Part shown: positions 18,162-26,839 of the stretch, piece by piece
How the letters are laid out: each line of letters starts with the position of its first letter
How positions within the stretch are numbered: the first letter of the stretch is position 1
Source: RGIG5057 sp964371585
GTDB taxonomy: Bacteria; Bacillota; Clostridia; TANB77; CAG-465
Direction: 5' to 3'
Length of the DNA: 64,000 nucleotides
Assembly: GCA_964371585.1 (NCBI GenBank)
Contig: CAYJMD010000003.1
Location: 62,001-126,000, forward strand
The notes under the pieces: model-generated
What the model saw: only the letters and a program-made list of their open reading frames with translations
What the model was told of the DNA's origin: nothing
Databases searched by the model: none
Program-made: the position numbers and the translations under genes

Positions 18162-18929
18162 CTATTTTAATTTTATTGCTGGATCATCAGTTATTACTGT
18201 TTCTTGTATTTCATCATTAATTGACACGTCACTTTGATTAGAATCGTCTTCTATAGTATTATCATAAATTGTAACATCATTTTCTAATCCTTGTTCTTTT
18301 TTTAGTGCTAAATAGAAATTACCTGTAGCTGCTTTTATGTATGGTAATACATAAATACTTGCAATACCACAAGTTAAATATATAACTAAATACCACCCAA
18401 TAAACGATAATTGAAATAATAAAAATTTAAACTTATTACCATCCATCATTTTTCTACTTCTAGTTATTGCTTCATCCGTTGTAAGATTTGGATTCTCTAA
18501 TAAAATATAATCTGACATTGCATAAGAATAACTTTTGATTATTCCTGGTATGTAGAATAGTAAAGTCCAAAACATTAAATATACAGATTTTAAAAAATAC
18601 ATATCAACTGATTTTAAATACATTTTAAATCCAAAAAATAGATCTGACACTTTAAGTTTTTCACTTCTACTAAATTTAAGATCAATATTTGACATAGACA
18701 TAGTAAATGGTGATGTTATAGCATATAATAATACAAACATACCTATTAAAAGCATAACTTGTGCTGCTATTCCTTGTCCCATTATTACAAATATTATAGA
18801 TAGTAATACAAATGCTGGCCATATAACAGCATTCATAATAAAACCTAACACTAATGTCATAGCAAAAAATGTTCCTTTATTACCTTTTATGTCTTGTTTA
18901 GCTTTCTGTTTGATTTCTGAAAATTTCAT
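18162..18929 (-). CDS. DUF975 family membrane protein
   Basis: 255 residues with about six membrane helices and an acidic cytoplasmic tail (about 215-255). The DUF975 signature is clear: LFYIPGIIKSYSYAMSDYILLENPNL followed by AITRSRKMMDGNKFKFLLFQLSFIGW. The function of the family is unknown. It starts 18 nt behind dnaE with its own ribosome binding site and is cotranscribed with it. Confidence 0.85.
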   Translation of the reverse strand: MKFSEIKQKAKQDIKGNKGTFFAMTLVLGFIMNAVIWPAFVLLSIIFVIMGQGIAAQVMLLIGMFVLLYAITSPFTMSMSNIDLKFSRSEKLKVSDLFFGFKMYLKSVDMYFLKSVYLMFWTLLFYIPGIIKSYSYAMSDYILLENPNLTTDEAITRSRKMMDGNKFKFLLFQLSFIGWYLVIYLTCGIASIYVLPYIKAATGNFYLALKKEQGLENDVTIYDNTIEDDSNQSDVSINDEIQETVITDDPAIKLK

Positions 18930-18947
18930 ATTATATTCTCCTTTATA

Positions 18948-21900
18948 TTATATTTTTTTAACGACATTATCATGTCCAAGTCTTGATTTTAAAAGTTCTA
19001 TAACTTCATCTGAATCATCTAAATGAAAACTTCTTGGCAACAATTTTATTTTCTTACTATCTTCATAAAATAAGTGTACTGGTATATTACCATAATATTC
19101 ATCCGATGTATCTTTAATAAAATTAGTTACTACTTCATCTAGTTCATTTTTCCCTTCAGGAATTTTAATAAATATTTTACTTGTTTTGGTTATATTCTCA
19201 CCGCTTGTAACAAGTAGTTTTATTCTTTCATTTTCTTTAATACTAAGTCTTCCTGTTAGTTTAACAACATTCCCTTTACTTAATACATTACTTAGTTTAG
19301 TAAATTGTTTAGGAAACACAATAATTTCTATTGATGAAAACATATCATTACACAAACAAGCAAGCATTTCTTTACCTGCCTTAGTAATAATTGTTTTTCT
19401 CTCTTCTACACTTCCACAAATAGTTATTATTTTATCATCATAAGTATCTAAATTATCATTTATTTCTTTTGTAGTAGTACAATTATTTTTAACAATATAC
19501 TCTTCATATTCTGAAAGTGGATGCGAAGATACATATATTCCTATAATTTCTTTTTCCATTTCTAGCAACTCTTTTTTTGTTATTTTTCTACCACATAAAG
19601 GCACTTTGGTAGCAAGACTTGTATCTGTAGATGTACTAAAAAAATCTAGCTGATTAGCATAATTATTTCTTCTATTAAATACTATACTATCCATAAGTTT
19701 TTCAAAGCTTTCAAGCATATCGTATCTATTTATACTTTCATCTAACAAATCAAATGCTCCTGCCATTATAAGTGATTCTATACATTTCTTATTTACATGT
19801 TCATTAACAACTCTTTCTAAGAAATCAACAAATGATTTAAATTTACCATTTTCTTCTCTTATTCTAATAATCTCATCAATAGCTACCTCAGAAACATTTT
19901 TTATAGTACTTAAAGCAAATACTATTTTTTCATTTTCAACATTAAATCTAGCTAAACTAGCATTAATATCTGGCCTTAATATCTCTATACCCATCTTTTT
20001 ACATTCACTAATATACTCTGGTATTTTATTTAAGTTTCCAAGCAATGAGTTCATTGTAGCAGCCATAAATTCTTCTTTATAGTATGTTTTTAAATATGCT
20101 GTTTGATATGATACAGATGCATATGCAGCCGCATGTGATTTATTAAATGCATACTTAGCAAATTCAGACATTTCATCAAATATCTTATTAGAAATATTTT
20201 CTGTTATTCCATTTGATTTACACCCTGCTACAAATACTTCTCGCTCTTTATTCATCACATCTACTTTTTTCTTACTCATAGCTCTTCTAACTAAATCGGC
20301 TCTACCTAAACTGTATCCAGCTAAATCTCTGAATATTTGCATAACTTGTTCTTGATATACCATACATCCATTGGTAACACTAAGTATTGATTTTAACATA
20401 TCATGTAAATAGTTTGTATCTTCAGGATTATTCTTATTATGTATATATCTAGGTATTTGATCCATTGGTCCTGGTCTATATAATGAGAGTAGTACTATTA
20501 TATCTTCTAAACAATCTGGTTTTAAAGCTTTTGTCATATTAGTTATACCTGCAGATTCAAGCTGAAATACACCTACAGTTTTGCCTTCACATAATAGTTT
20601 AAATACTTCTTTATCATCCATATTTTTATCAATAGTCACATCAATATTTTTAGATTTTTTAACAAGTTTTTTTGTGTCTTCTATAACTGTTAATGTTCTG
20701 AGTCCTAGAAAGTCCATTTTAAGTAGTCCTAGTTCTTCAAGTGCTGTCATAGTATACTGAGTTGATATTGTATCTTGACTTAAATATAACGGTACATAAT
20801 CATCAACTCTATCTTTAGTAATAACTATACCAGCAGCATGAGTTGAGGCATGACGCGGCATTCCTTCAGCTTTCATGGCTATATCTATAACCTTTTTAGA
20901 TTCTTCATCAGATTCATATATATAACTTAATTCATTATTTATTTCAAGTGCTTTAGATATAGTCATCTTAAGTTCTTGAGGTACCATTTTAGCTAGCATA
21001 TCTGCTTTTTGGTATGGAATATCAAGTACTCTTGCAACATCGCGTATTGCAGCTTTAGCAGCCATAGTTCCAAAAGTTATAATTTGTGCAACATGAGCAT
21101 GTCCATATTTTTCTGTTACATAATCAATCACTTCATGTCTTCTTTCATAACAAAAATCTATATCAAAATCTGGCATACTAATACGCTCTGGATTTAAAAA
21201 CCTCTCAAATATTAAATTAAATTTTATTGGATCTATATCAGTTATATCAGATAAATATGCACATAAACTTCCAGCACCTGATCCTCTTCCTGGTCCTACT
21301 GGTATATTATTATTTTTAGCGAAATTTATAAAATCTGCAACTATTAAAAAATAATCTATAAATCCCATTTTATTTATTATTTCAAGTTCATACTCTAATC
21401 TTTTTGTTATTTTTGTTTCTTCTTCATTTGTTATATTTGGATATTTATTACTAATATTACTATAACAAATATTTTTAAAATATTCAAAATGAGATATTTC
21501 TTTTTCTAATTTAAATTCAGGTAATTTTGTATTACCAAATTCAAATTCTAAATTACACATATCTGCTATTTTAACAGTGTTTGAAATAGCATCTTTTACA
21601 TGTTTAAATGCTTCATTCATTTCTTCTTTAGATTTAATATAGAATTCATTTGTATTAAATGACATCCTATTTTCATCAAGTAATGTCTTTTTGGTTTGTA
21701 TACATAGTAGTACTTCATGAAATTCAAAATCATCTTTTGTTAAATAGTGACAATCATTTGTGGCAACTAAATTTACATCAAGCTCTCTTGCTATATTTAT
21801 TAAGTTTTGATTAACTAAAATTTGCTCTCTTAATCCATTATCTTGAAGTTCTAAATAATATCTGTCCTTACCAAAAATAGATAAAAATTCTTTAACTACT

Positions 21901-22391
21901 TCTTTTGCACCATCTATATCATTATTTATAATTCTTCTTGGCACTTCACCAGCAAGACAAGCTGAAAGGCATATAATACCATCATTATATTCTTTTAGTA
22001 GTTCTTTATCTATACGTGGTTTATAATAGAAACCTTCTGTATATGCAAAGGATACAAGCTTAGTTAAATTTTTGTAACCTGTTTCATTCATAGCTAAAAG
22101 TATTAAATGATTAGGCTCTATATCTACTTTAGCTTCCTTATCAAATCTTGAGCGTTTTGCAACATAAACTTCACATCCAACTATAAGTTTAATATTTTCA
22201 CTTTTACATATTTTATATAATTCAATAACACCAAACATATTACCATGATCTGTTATACTTATAGCTTTCATATTTAATTCTTTAGCTCTTTTAACTAATT
22301 CTTTAAGTCTAATAGCACCATCTAATAAACTGTATTCTGTATGCATATGTAAATGTACAAAATCACTTATCTCTTCATTTATATTACTCAA
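18948..22391 (-). CDS. dnaE: DNA polymerase III alpha subunit, DnaE type
   Basis: Replicative polymerase catalytic subunit of 1147 residues. Order: PHP domain at the N-terminus (VHLHMHTEYSLLDGA), palm with PDFDIDF near residue 400, the thumb and fingers region, tandem helix-hairpin-helix and an OB domain near 980-1060, and a short C-terminal domain. It is the DnaE form without the PolC exonuclease; in Bacillota DnaE normally works beside PolC, which is not in this window. Translation starts at the TTG at 22391, six bases behind GGCGGTG. Confidence 0.97.
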   Translation of the reverse strand: MSNINEEISDFVHLHMHTEYSLLDGAIRLKELVKRAKELNMKAISITDHGNMFGVIELYKICKSENIKLIVGCEVYVAKRSRFDKEAKVDIEPNHLILLAMNETGYKNLTKLVSFAYTEGFYYKPRIDKELLKEYNDGIICLSACLAGEVPRRIINNDIDGAKEVVKEFLSIFGKDRYYLELQDNGLREQILVNQNLINIARELDVNLVATNDCHYLTKDDFEFHEVLLCIQTKKTLLDENRMSFNTNEFYIKSKEEMNEAFKHVKDAISNTVKIADMCNLEFEFGNTKLPEFKLEKEISHFEYFKNICYSNISNKYPNITNEEETKITKRLEYELEIINKMGFIDYFLIVADFINFAKNNNIPVGPGRGSGAGSLCAYLSDITDIDPIKFNLIFERFLNPERISMPDFDIDFCYERRHEVIDYVTEKYGHAHVAQIITFGTMAAKAAIRDVARVLDIPYQKADMLAKMVPQELKMTISKALEINNELSYIYESDEESKKVIDIAMKAEGMPRHASTHAAGIVITKDRVDDYVPLYLSQDTISTQYTMTALEELGLLKMDFLGLRTLTVIEDTKKLVKKSKNIDVTIDKNMDDKEVFKLLCEGKTVGVFQLESAGITNMTKALKPDCLEDIIVLLSLYRPGPMDQIPRYIHNKNNPEDTNYLHDMLKSILSVTNGCMVYQEQVMQIFRDLAGYSLGRADLVRRAMSKKKVDVMNKEREVFVAGCKSNGITENISNKIFDEMSEFAKYAFNKSHAAAYASVSYQTAYLKTYYKEEFMAATMNSLLGNLNKIPEYISECKKMGIEILRPDINASLARFNVENEKIVFALSTIKNVSEVAIDEIIRIREENGKFKSFVDFLERVVNEHVNKKCIESLIMAGAFDLLDESINRYDMLESFEKLMDSIVFNRRNNYANQLDFFSTSTDTSLATKVPLCGRKITKKELLEMEKEIIGIYVSSHPLSEYEEYIVKNNCTTTKEINDNLDTYDDKIITICGSVEERKTIITKAGKEMLACLCNDMFSSIEIIVFPKQFTKLSNVLSKGNVVKLTGRLSIKENERIKLLVTSGENITKTSKIFIKIPEGKNELDEVVTNFIKDTSDEYYGNIPVHLFYEDSKKIKLLPRSFHLDDSDEVIELLKSRLGHDNVVKKI

Positions 22392-22418
22392 GATTTCACC
22401 GCCTTTTTATTTATGTAT

Positions 22419-22447
22419 ATTATACTATAATTTAATGTTTTTTTCAA
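22419..22447 (-). promoter_or_regulatory. Promoter of dnaE
   Basis: TTGAAA (22447-22442), 17-bp spacer, TATAAT (22424-22419). Confidence 0.8.
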
Positions 22448-22602
22448 CATTTAATGTATATAGTACATATCTAATTAAAAGTAAATTTTAGTTTAAGTAT
22501 TAATTTAATTATTTAATATATTATTTTCAATTAATTGATATTAGATACATAAAACAACATATTTTTTATATTTTTTGAATATAATTATTATAGGTGATAT
22601 AT

Positions 22603-23586
22603 ATGAAAAAAATAGCAATTGTAGGAGCAACTGGACTTGTTGGAAGAATGTTTTTAAAAATATTAGAAGAAAAAGAATTAATAGATTATGACTATACTTT
22701 TTTTGCTTCAAGTAGATCAAAAGGTTCTAAATTAATCTTTAATAATACTGAATATGCTGTAAAAGAACTTACTCTAGACTCTTTTACTAAAACTAAATTT
22801 GATTTTGCACTATTTTCAGCAGGATCAAAAACAAGTGAAATTTATGCGGGGGTAGCAAGTAAAACTGGAACTATAGTAATAGACAATAGTAGCTTTTTTA
22901 GAATGCACAGTAATGTGCCACTTGTTGTTCCTGAGGTAAATAAAGAAGATTTAATATCTCATCAAAACATTATAGCCAATCCAAATTGTTCAACAATACA
23001 AGCAGTACTACCCCTTAAAGCACTTGAAAAATATGCTATAAAGAGAGTAATATTTTCTACATATCAAGCTGTTAGTGGAGCTGGAACGTACGGAATAAAT
23101 GAACTTATTAATACAAGAAAAGGTAATAACCCAAGTGAATTCAAATATAGTATTTCAGAAAACTGTATTCCACAAATAGATGTATTTGAAGATAATAATT
23201 ATACTAAAGAAGAAATGAAAATGATAAATGAAACAAGAAAAATTTTAAATAAACCAAATCTACTCATAACCTCAACATGTGTTAGAGTTCCAGTTATAAA
23301 TTGTCATAGTGAAAGTATAAATATAGAATTTGAAAATGAGTTTGTTCTTGATGATATTATACAGACTTTAAACAATTTTAATAATATTAAAGTGATCAAT
23401 GATTCTGCTAATGAACTTTATCCAGTAAATGAAATAGCAAGTAATAATGATACTGTATTTGTAGGACGTATACGAAGAGATTTCTCAGTAAAATCAGGTA
23501 TAAATATATGGGTTGTATCTGATAATGTTAGAAAGGGTGCAGCAACAAATGCTGTACAAATTTTAGAAGAATTGTTAAAGATTTAA
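22603..23586 (+). CDS. asd: Aspartate-semialdehyde dehydrogenase
   Basis: Makes L-aspartate-4-semialdehyde for lysine/diaminopimelate, threonine and methionine synthesis. 327 residues. Motifs: the NADP fold KIAIVGATGLVGR, SAGSKTS, the active-site cysteine in NPNCSTIQ, and the VSGAG and HSESINIEF segments. The ATG at 22603 follows AGGTGAT by four bases; a GTG at 22594 is inside that site and is rejected. TATAAT lies at 22580-22585 but the -35 is unclear. It is transcribed alone, with no lysine riboswitch or T-box in front. Confidence 0.95.
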   Translation: MKKIAIVGATGLVGRMFLKILEEKELIDYDYTFFASSRSKGSKLIFNNTEYAVKELTLDSFTKTKFDFALFSAGSKTSEIYAGVASKTGTIVIDNSSFFRMHSNVPLVVPEVNKEDLISHQNIIANPNCSTIQAVLPLKALEKYAIKRVIFSTYQAVSGAGTYGINELINTRKGNNPSEFKYSISENCIPQIDVFEDNNYTKEEMKMINETRKILNKPNLLITSTCVRVPVINCHSESINIEFENEFVLDDIIQTLNNFNNIKVINDSANELYPVNEIASNNDTVFVGRIRRDFSVKSGINIWVVSDNVRKGAATNAVQILEELLKI

Positions 23587-23600
23587 TTTATATAATATAA

Positions 23601-23629
23601 TACTTGGTTATAATAGTTATAACCAAGTA
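23601..23629. terminator. Inverted repeat between asd and the holin-like gene
   Basis: A 13-bp perfect stem (23601-23613 with 23617-23629) with a three-base loop in a convergent gap. The T runs on both sides are poor, so terminator strength is uncertain. Confidence 0.6.
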
Positions 23630-23660
23630 TACTTAAACATCAATCTAATAAACAATAACC

Positions 23661-23954
23661 TTATTTTTCTTGTTTATCTTCTATTTCCTCTTGTCCAGAA
23701 ATAATATTTTGCAAATCATCTTTGCTAACAACTGTTATCATATTATTTACATTTTCTAAATTTTCATTTAATTTATCATCTGGTGCTACTGCAAATCCAA
23801 GCATTACAAGTAACGAAACAATTGAATTTACTATCAAATTAACACTATCGTCAGTTATACTAATAATATCTAAATTTCTTAAAATTAAAAATATTGTAGA
23901 TAAAACACTAGTAATAATAACTGGATATCTAAATTTATTAATTAAATTTTCCAT
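23661..23954 (-). CDS. Holin-like small membrane protein
   Basis: 97 residues: MENLINKFRYPVI, a hydrophobic helix, a short polar loop with ITDDSVNLIVNSIVSLLVMLGF (second helix), then an acidic cytoplasmic tail. This layout (rigid basic start, two helices separated by a T-x-D-x-V-N turn) is that of small phage-type holins of the LC3 kind in Bacillota. No endolysin or other phage gene is nearby, so a cellular role is equally possible. It overlaps the end of the upstream small gene by 17 bp, so translation is coupled. Confidence 0.55.
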   Translation of the reverse strand: MENLINKFRYPVIITSVLSTIFLILRNLDIISITDDSVNLIVNSIVSLLVMLGFAVAPDDKLNENLENVNNMITVVSKDDLQNIISGQEEIEDKQEK

Positions 23955-24192
23955 TTTTAATCGCCTCTTTTTGTAGTTTTTTCCTAGTATGACTTCTTTT
24001 TACTTCAGACATAGGATTAACAAAAATACCTGTTATTAAAATAACTCCTGCAATTAATATAAACAAATGACTAAATTTAAATACTTCTGATTGATTAAAT
24101 ACTGGAAAAGAACCTAGATATATAAATAGAAAAGCTAGTCCTGTTATAGCAAATCGATGTTTTCTAAAAAAGTTTGATAATTTTTCTTTCAT
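23938..24192 (-). CDS. Small two-helix membrane protein
   Basis: 84 residues: a basic start (KEKLSNFFRKHR), two hydrophobic helices (about 13-30 and 41-58), then a very basic tail with KRSHTRKKLQKEA. Unknown function. It is the first gene of a pair with the holin-like protein. AGGTTGAT precedes the ATG. A possible -10 TATAAT lies at 24215-24210 without a good -35. Confidence 0.6.
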   Translation of the reverse strand: MKEKLSNFFRKHRFAITGLAFLFIYLGSFPVFNQSEVFKFSHLFILIAGVILITGIFVNPMSEVKRSHTRKKLQKEAIKNGKFN

Positions 24193-24249
24193 ATAATCAA
24201 CCTCAGTATATTATATGTATTAAAATTTTAGATGTTACTTAGACATAAA

Positions 24250-24279
24250 AAAGAAGTAAAATATATATTCTACTTCTTT
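24250..24279 (-). terminator. Terminator at the end of the DUF308 fusion gene
   Basis: AAAGAAGTA (24250-24258) and TACTTCTTT (24271-24279) form a stem that overlaps the stop codon; the minus strand continues with TTTTTTATG. Confidence 0.7.
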
Positions 24280-25606
24280 ATTTATTAGTTTGATTTAAAT
24301 GTATTTCTTTACTTACTACAATAGTATTTTTTCTTCTAAATTGTCTATTTAAATGATCATAATAAGTTCCTGGAGTTACTAGTCCATTTATAGTAAGTAT
24401 ATCTGATGATATATCAGCAAGTATTACATCTACTAATTTAACACAATTTGTAAATAGTGTAAAATAAGTTTTAAAAGGACCTCTTTTAAATTTATTAAAC
24501 TTAGCACCTGTCCCTACATATAGTCTACTTGAATAATCAGAATACTCAGATGTTTTAAATTCTTGATTTCTAGGTTTCCATACATATGAATCTAACTTTA
24601 TATTTTTAATTGCTTTTAAAAGCTTTTTCTTACTACTTGTATTTAATTTAAGCCCAAATTCAATAATACTTTTATTTTCATTTGTAGTACAAAATTCAAT
24701 ATATTTATCTTTAGGTACTTCGAATAAAACCCCATCACCAATAGCTGATTTAAATTTTATTTTATTTTCATCATATGAACCATATGAATAAACTTTATCA
24801 TCAATAGCAATATCAACATGTCCAAATTTTTCAGCTGATAAATTTTTTACATGAACAAGTACTTGTACATCTGTTTTAGTTTCTTCTTTTTTTATTATTA
24901 TTTTTTTAGTATTTTTAACTGCAAGTAATTTATTTATCTCAGATATTATACTAAAAGGTATAAATGCTGCAACAAATACTGGCATAGCAAGTCTTATTTT
25001 TTTCTTTACTCTGTCTTTATTTTTTTTAGATAGAGTTATATCAACTGCATCTATAAAATACGTAACACCTAATATTATAAAATATATTCCACTAGCCACT
25101 ACGGTTATACTTAATCTAAACATAGGATATACAAGAAGTATAACTAAAAACACATATGATACTATAGTTCTTAAAAGTACCGGTATTTTATTAGCTAAGT
25201 TATCATCAAATGATATCATAGTATTTATTGTTTTAATAATTACATCTATAGCAATATATCCTGTAAATATAAGTGGAAAAATCTTAATAAAACTATCAGG
25301 ATTATTCAAAAAATATATTCCTATTACCATATAAAAAATTGGTTCTAATATATTTACTAACACTGATTTTTTATTCTTATTAAACATATTTTTTATTAAC
25401 ATTACTACACTTATAGAAATAAGTAATGTTGCAATTACATAGGTAAATATAGTACCTAACTCCATATGTAAATTTAATATTATAATACCAACTGCAATCA
25501 AAATTAAAGCCTGCAATATCACAGCAGATCCTGATAAAAATTTTTGATTATTTGATATATATGTATTTCCTTTAATTTCTAAAAGATTTTGTTTTATATT
25601 CAACAT
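24278..25606 (-). CDS. Membrane protein with HdeD/DUF308-like half and permuted papain-like half
   Basis: 442 residues. Residues about 25-230 carry six or more membrane helices in the repeating pattern of HdeD/DUF308 proteins. A lysine-rich linker (about 232-247) leads to a soluble domain with KFGHVDIAIDDKVYSYG (candidate histidine), GDGVLFEVP, and later FTLFTNCVKLVDVIL (candidate cysteine). Histidine before cysteine is the order of circularly permuted NlpC/P60-type (YiiX/LRAT-like) hydrolases, which cut peptide, amide or ester bonds. The catalytic assignment is inference from motif order. The ATG at 25606 lacks a close ribosome binding site: AAGGAAGTGA is about 30 bases upstream, with a GTAG/CTAC hairpin between them. 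Confidence 0.6.
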   Translation of the reverse strand: MLNIKQNLLEIKGNTYISNNQKFLSGSAVILQALILIAVGIIILNLHMELGTIFTYVIATLLISISVVMLIKNMFNKNKKSVLVNILEPIFYMVIGIYFLNNPDSFIKIFPLIFTGYIAIDVIIKTINTMISFDDNLANKIPVLLRTIVSYVFLVILLVYPMFRLSITVVASGIYFIILGVTYFIDAVDITLSKKNKDRVKKKIRLAMPVFVAAFIPFSIISEINKLLAVKNTKKIIIKKEETKTDVQVLVHVKNLSAEKFGHVDIAIDDKVYSYGSYDENKIKFKSAIGDGVLFEVPKDKYIEFCTTNENKSIIEFGLKLNTSSKKKLLKAIKNIKLDSYVWKPRNQEFKTSEYSDYSSRLYVGTGAKFNKFKRGPFKTYFTLFTNCVKLVDVILADISSDILTINGLVTPGTYYDHLNRQFRRKNTIVVSKEIHLNQTNK

Positions 25607-25651
25607 AAAACGTAGTATAAACTACTTCAAATCACTTCCTTCGTATATAAT

Positions 25652-25680
25652 ATTATACCATATTATGTAAATAAAGTCAA
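25652..25680 (-). promoter_or_regulatory. Promoter of the DUF308 fusion gene
   Basis: TTGACT (25680-25675), 17-bp spacer ending in TGG, TATAAT (25657-25652). Confidence 0.82.
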
Positions 25681-25738
25681 ACATAATTCTTATATAGTGT
25701 CAGTATTTAATATTTTTTGAATTATTTTGTTAAAGTTT

Positions 25739-25767
25739 TTGACAAAATTATTTTACTATGATATAAT
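25739..25767 (+). promoter_or_regulatory. Consensus promoter of the small membrane protein at 25862
   Basis: Perfect TTGACA (25739-25744) and TATAAT (25762-25767) with a 17-bp spacer ending in TGA. The leader of nearly 90 nt is longer than for most genes here. Confidence 0.85.
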
Positions 25768-25861
25768 CAAGTTAAATTTACCACAAATTAATTCTGTATT
25801 ATTTAGAGATATTTTAATATTCGTAATTAATAATAAATTTCAAATTTGAAAGGAGATAATT

Positions 25862-26221
25862 ATGATTTTAATCCCTTTTTTATTAGCTATTTTAGCTATA
25901 ATTTTTGTATTTTTATTACATATAAGCTTTACTGAAGCTTTTATATTAACTAGTATATTAGCTCTTATTGTATCAGTAATTTTTCTGTTAAAAAAATTAA
26001 TTCTACTATTTAAAATAAAATTATATAGCAGAAAACATTTACTAAAAACAAGTGATGAATTTATTTACTATTTATATCCTAACGACATTTGTTATAATTT
26101 ATCTAATGTTATTATATTATCAGTTTCATTAATTAATATTACATATCTTTTACCTACAATGATTCTATTAGTTTTTATATATGAGTTAACAACCAACTTA
26201 TTTCACTTAAAATACTTGTAA
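25862..26221 (+). CDS. Small membrane protein, unknown function
   Basis: 119 residues. Two membrane helices at the start (about 1-20 and 25-50), a charged central segment (KLYSRKHLLKTSDEFIYYLYPND), then two more hydrophobic stretches up to the C-terminus. No family recognised. AGGAGATAATT precedes the ATG. It is a single-gene unit on the plus strand with a fully consensus promoter and a terminator overlapping its stop, so it is probably well expressed despite its obscurity. Confidence 0.7.
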   Translation: MILIPFLLAILAIIFVFLLHISFTEAFILTSILALIVSVIFLLKKLILLFKIKLYSRKHLLKTSDEFIYYLYPNDICYNLSNVIILSVSLINITYLLPTMILLVFIYELTTNLFHLKYL

Positions 26222-26249
26222 ACCTTATCTACTTAGATAAGGTTTTTAA
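26221..26249 (+). terminator. Terminator of the gene at 25862
   Basis: AACCTTATCT, loop, AGATAAGGTT followed by TTT; the stem begins in the stop codon. Confidence 0.82.
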
Positions 26250-26256
26250 GTATAAA

Positions 26257-26284
26257 AAAACAGTGAGAATAAACTCACTGTTTT
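26257..26284 (-). terminator. Terminator of the infA-rplQ operon
   Basis: AAAACAGTGAG (26257-26267) pairs with CTCACTGTTTT (26274-26284); the minus strand continues with a T run. It ends the alpha half of the ribosomal genes directly after rplQ. Confidence 0.85.
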
Positions 26285-26291
26285 AAAGGTA

Positions 26292-26816
26292 CTATATTAA
26301 TTCTAATATAGCCATTTCTGCTCCATCACCTTTTCTTGGAACTAATTTAATTATTCTAGTGTATCCACCTTTATTATTTTCATATTTTGGTGCAATTTCT
26401 TCAAATAATTTTTTTGTTAAATCTATAGTATTACCTTTTTCATCTTTTATTTTGTTAACTTTTGTAAATATTTTTCTTCTTGCTGCAAGACGAGATGGTT
26501 TATCTACATTAACAGTTTCAGTAACATTTTCACGTACTACAACTTCATATTTGTTTCCGTTTTTAGATGTTTTTGTTTCTTTAACTATTTTACCGTCTTT
26601 ATCTAATTTTGCTCTAGAAATCATTTTTTCTTTAGTTTCAAAATTATCTTTTTCAGCAACTGCTAAACTAACAATACTATCAACAACAGATTTTAAATCT
26701 TTTGCTTTTGCAAGTGTAGTTTCAACTCTACCATTTAAGAATAAAGATGTAGCTAAGTTGTTAAGCATTGATTTTCTATGTGAAGTACTTCTTCCTAGTT
26801 TTCTAACTCCTGCCAT
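26292..26816 (-). CDS. rplQ: Ribosomal protein L17 with an internal insertion
   Basis: Large-subunit protein near the exit tunnel. The start (KLGRSTSHRKSMLNNLATSLF) and end (GGYTRIIKLVPRKGDGAEMAILEL) are typical. At 174 residues it is about 50 longer than the usual L17: a lysine-rich, repeat-poor insertion lies at about residues 58-100 (LDKDGKIVKETKTSKNGNK region) before DKPSRLAARRKIF. It is the last gene of the operon, 24 nt after rpoA. Confidence 0.95.
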   Translation of the reverse strand: MAGVRKLGRSTSHRKSMLNNLATSLFLNGRVETTLAKAKDLKSVVDSIVSLAVAEKDNFETKEKMISRAKLDKDGKIVKETKTSKNGNKYEVVVRENVTETVNVDKPSRLAARRKIFTKVNKIKDEKGNTIDLTKKLFEEIAPKYENNKGGYTRIIKLVPRKGDGAEMAILELI

Positions 26817-26839
26817 TTTAAAATTCCCTCCTTGTTATA

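Noticed and set aside
23661..25606. Prophage remnant around the holin-like gene
   Set aside because: No endolysin, integrase, capsid or attachment-site signals nearby; the neighbours are ordinary cellular genes.
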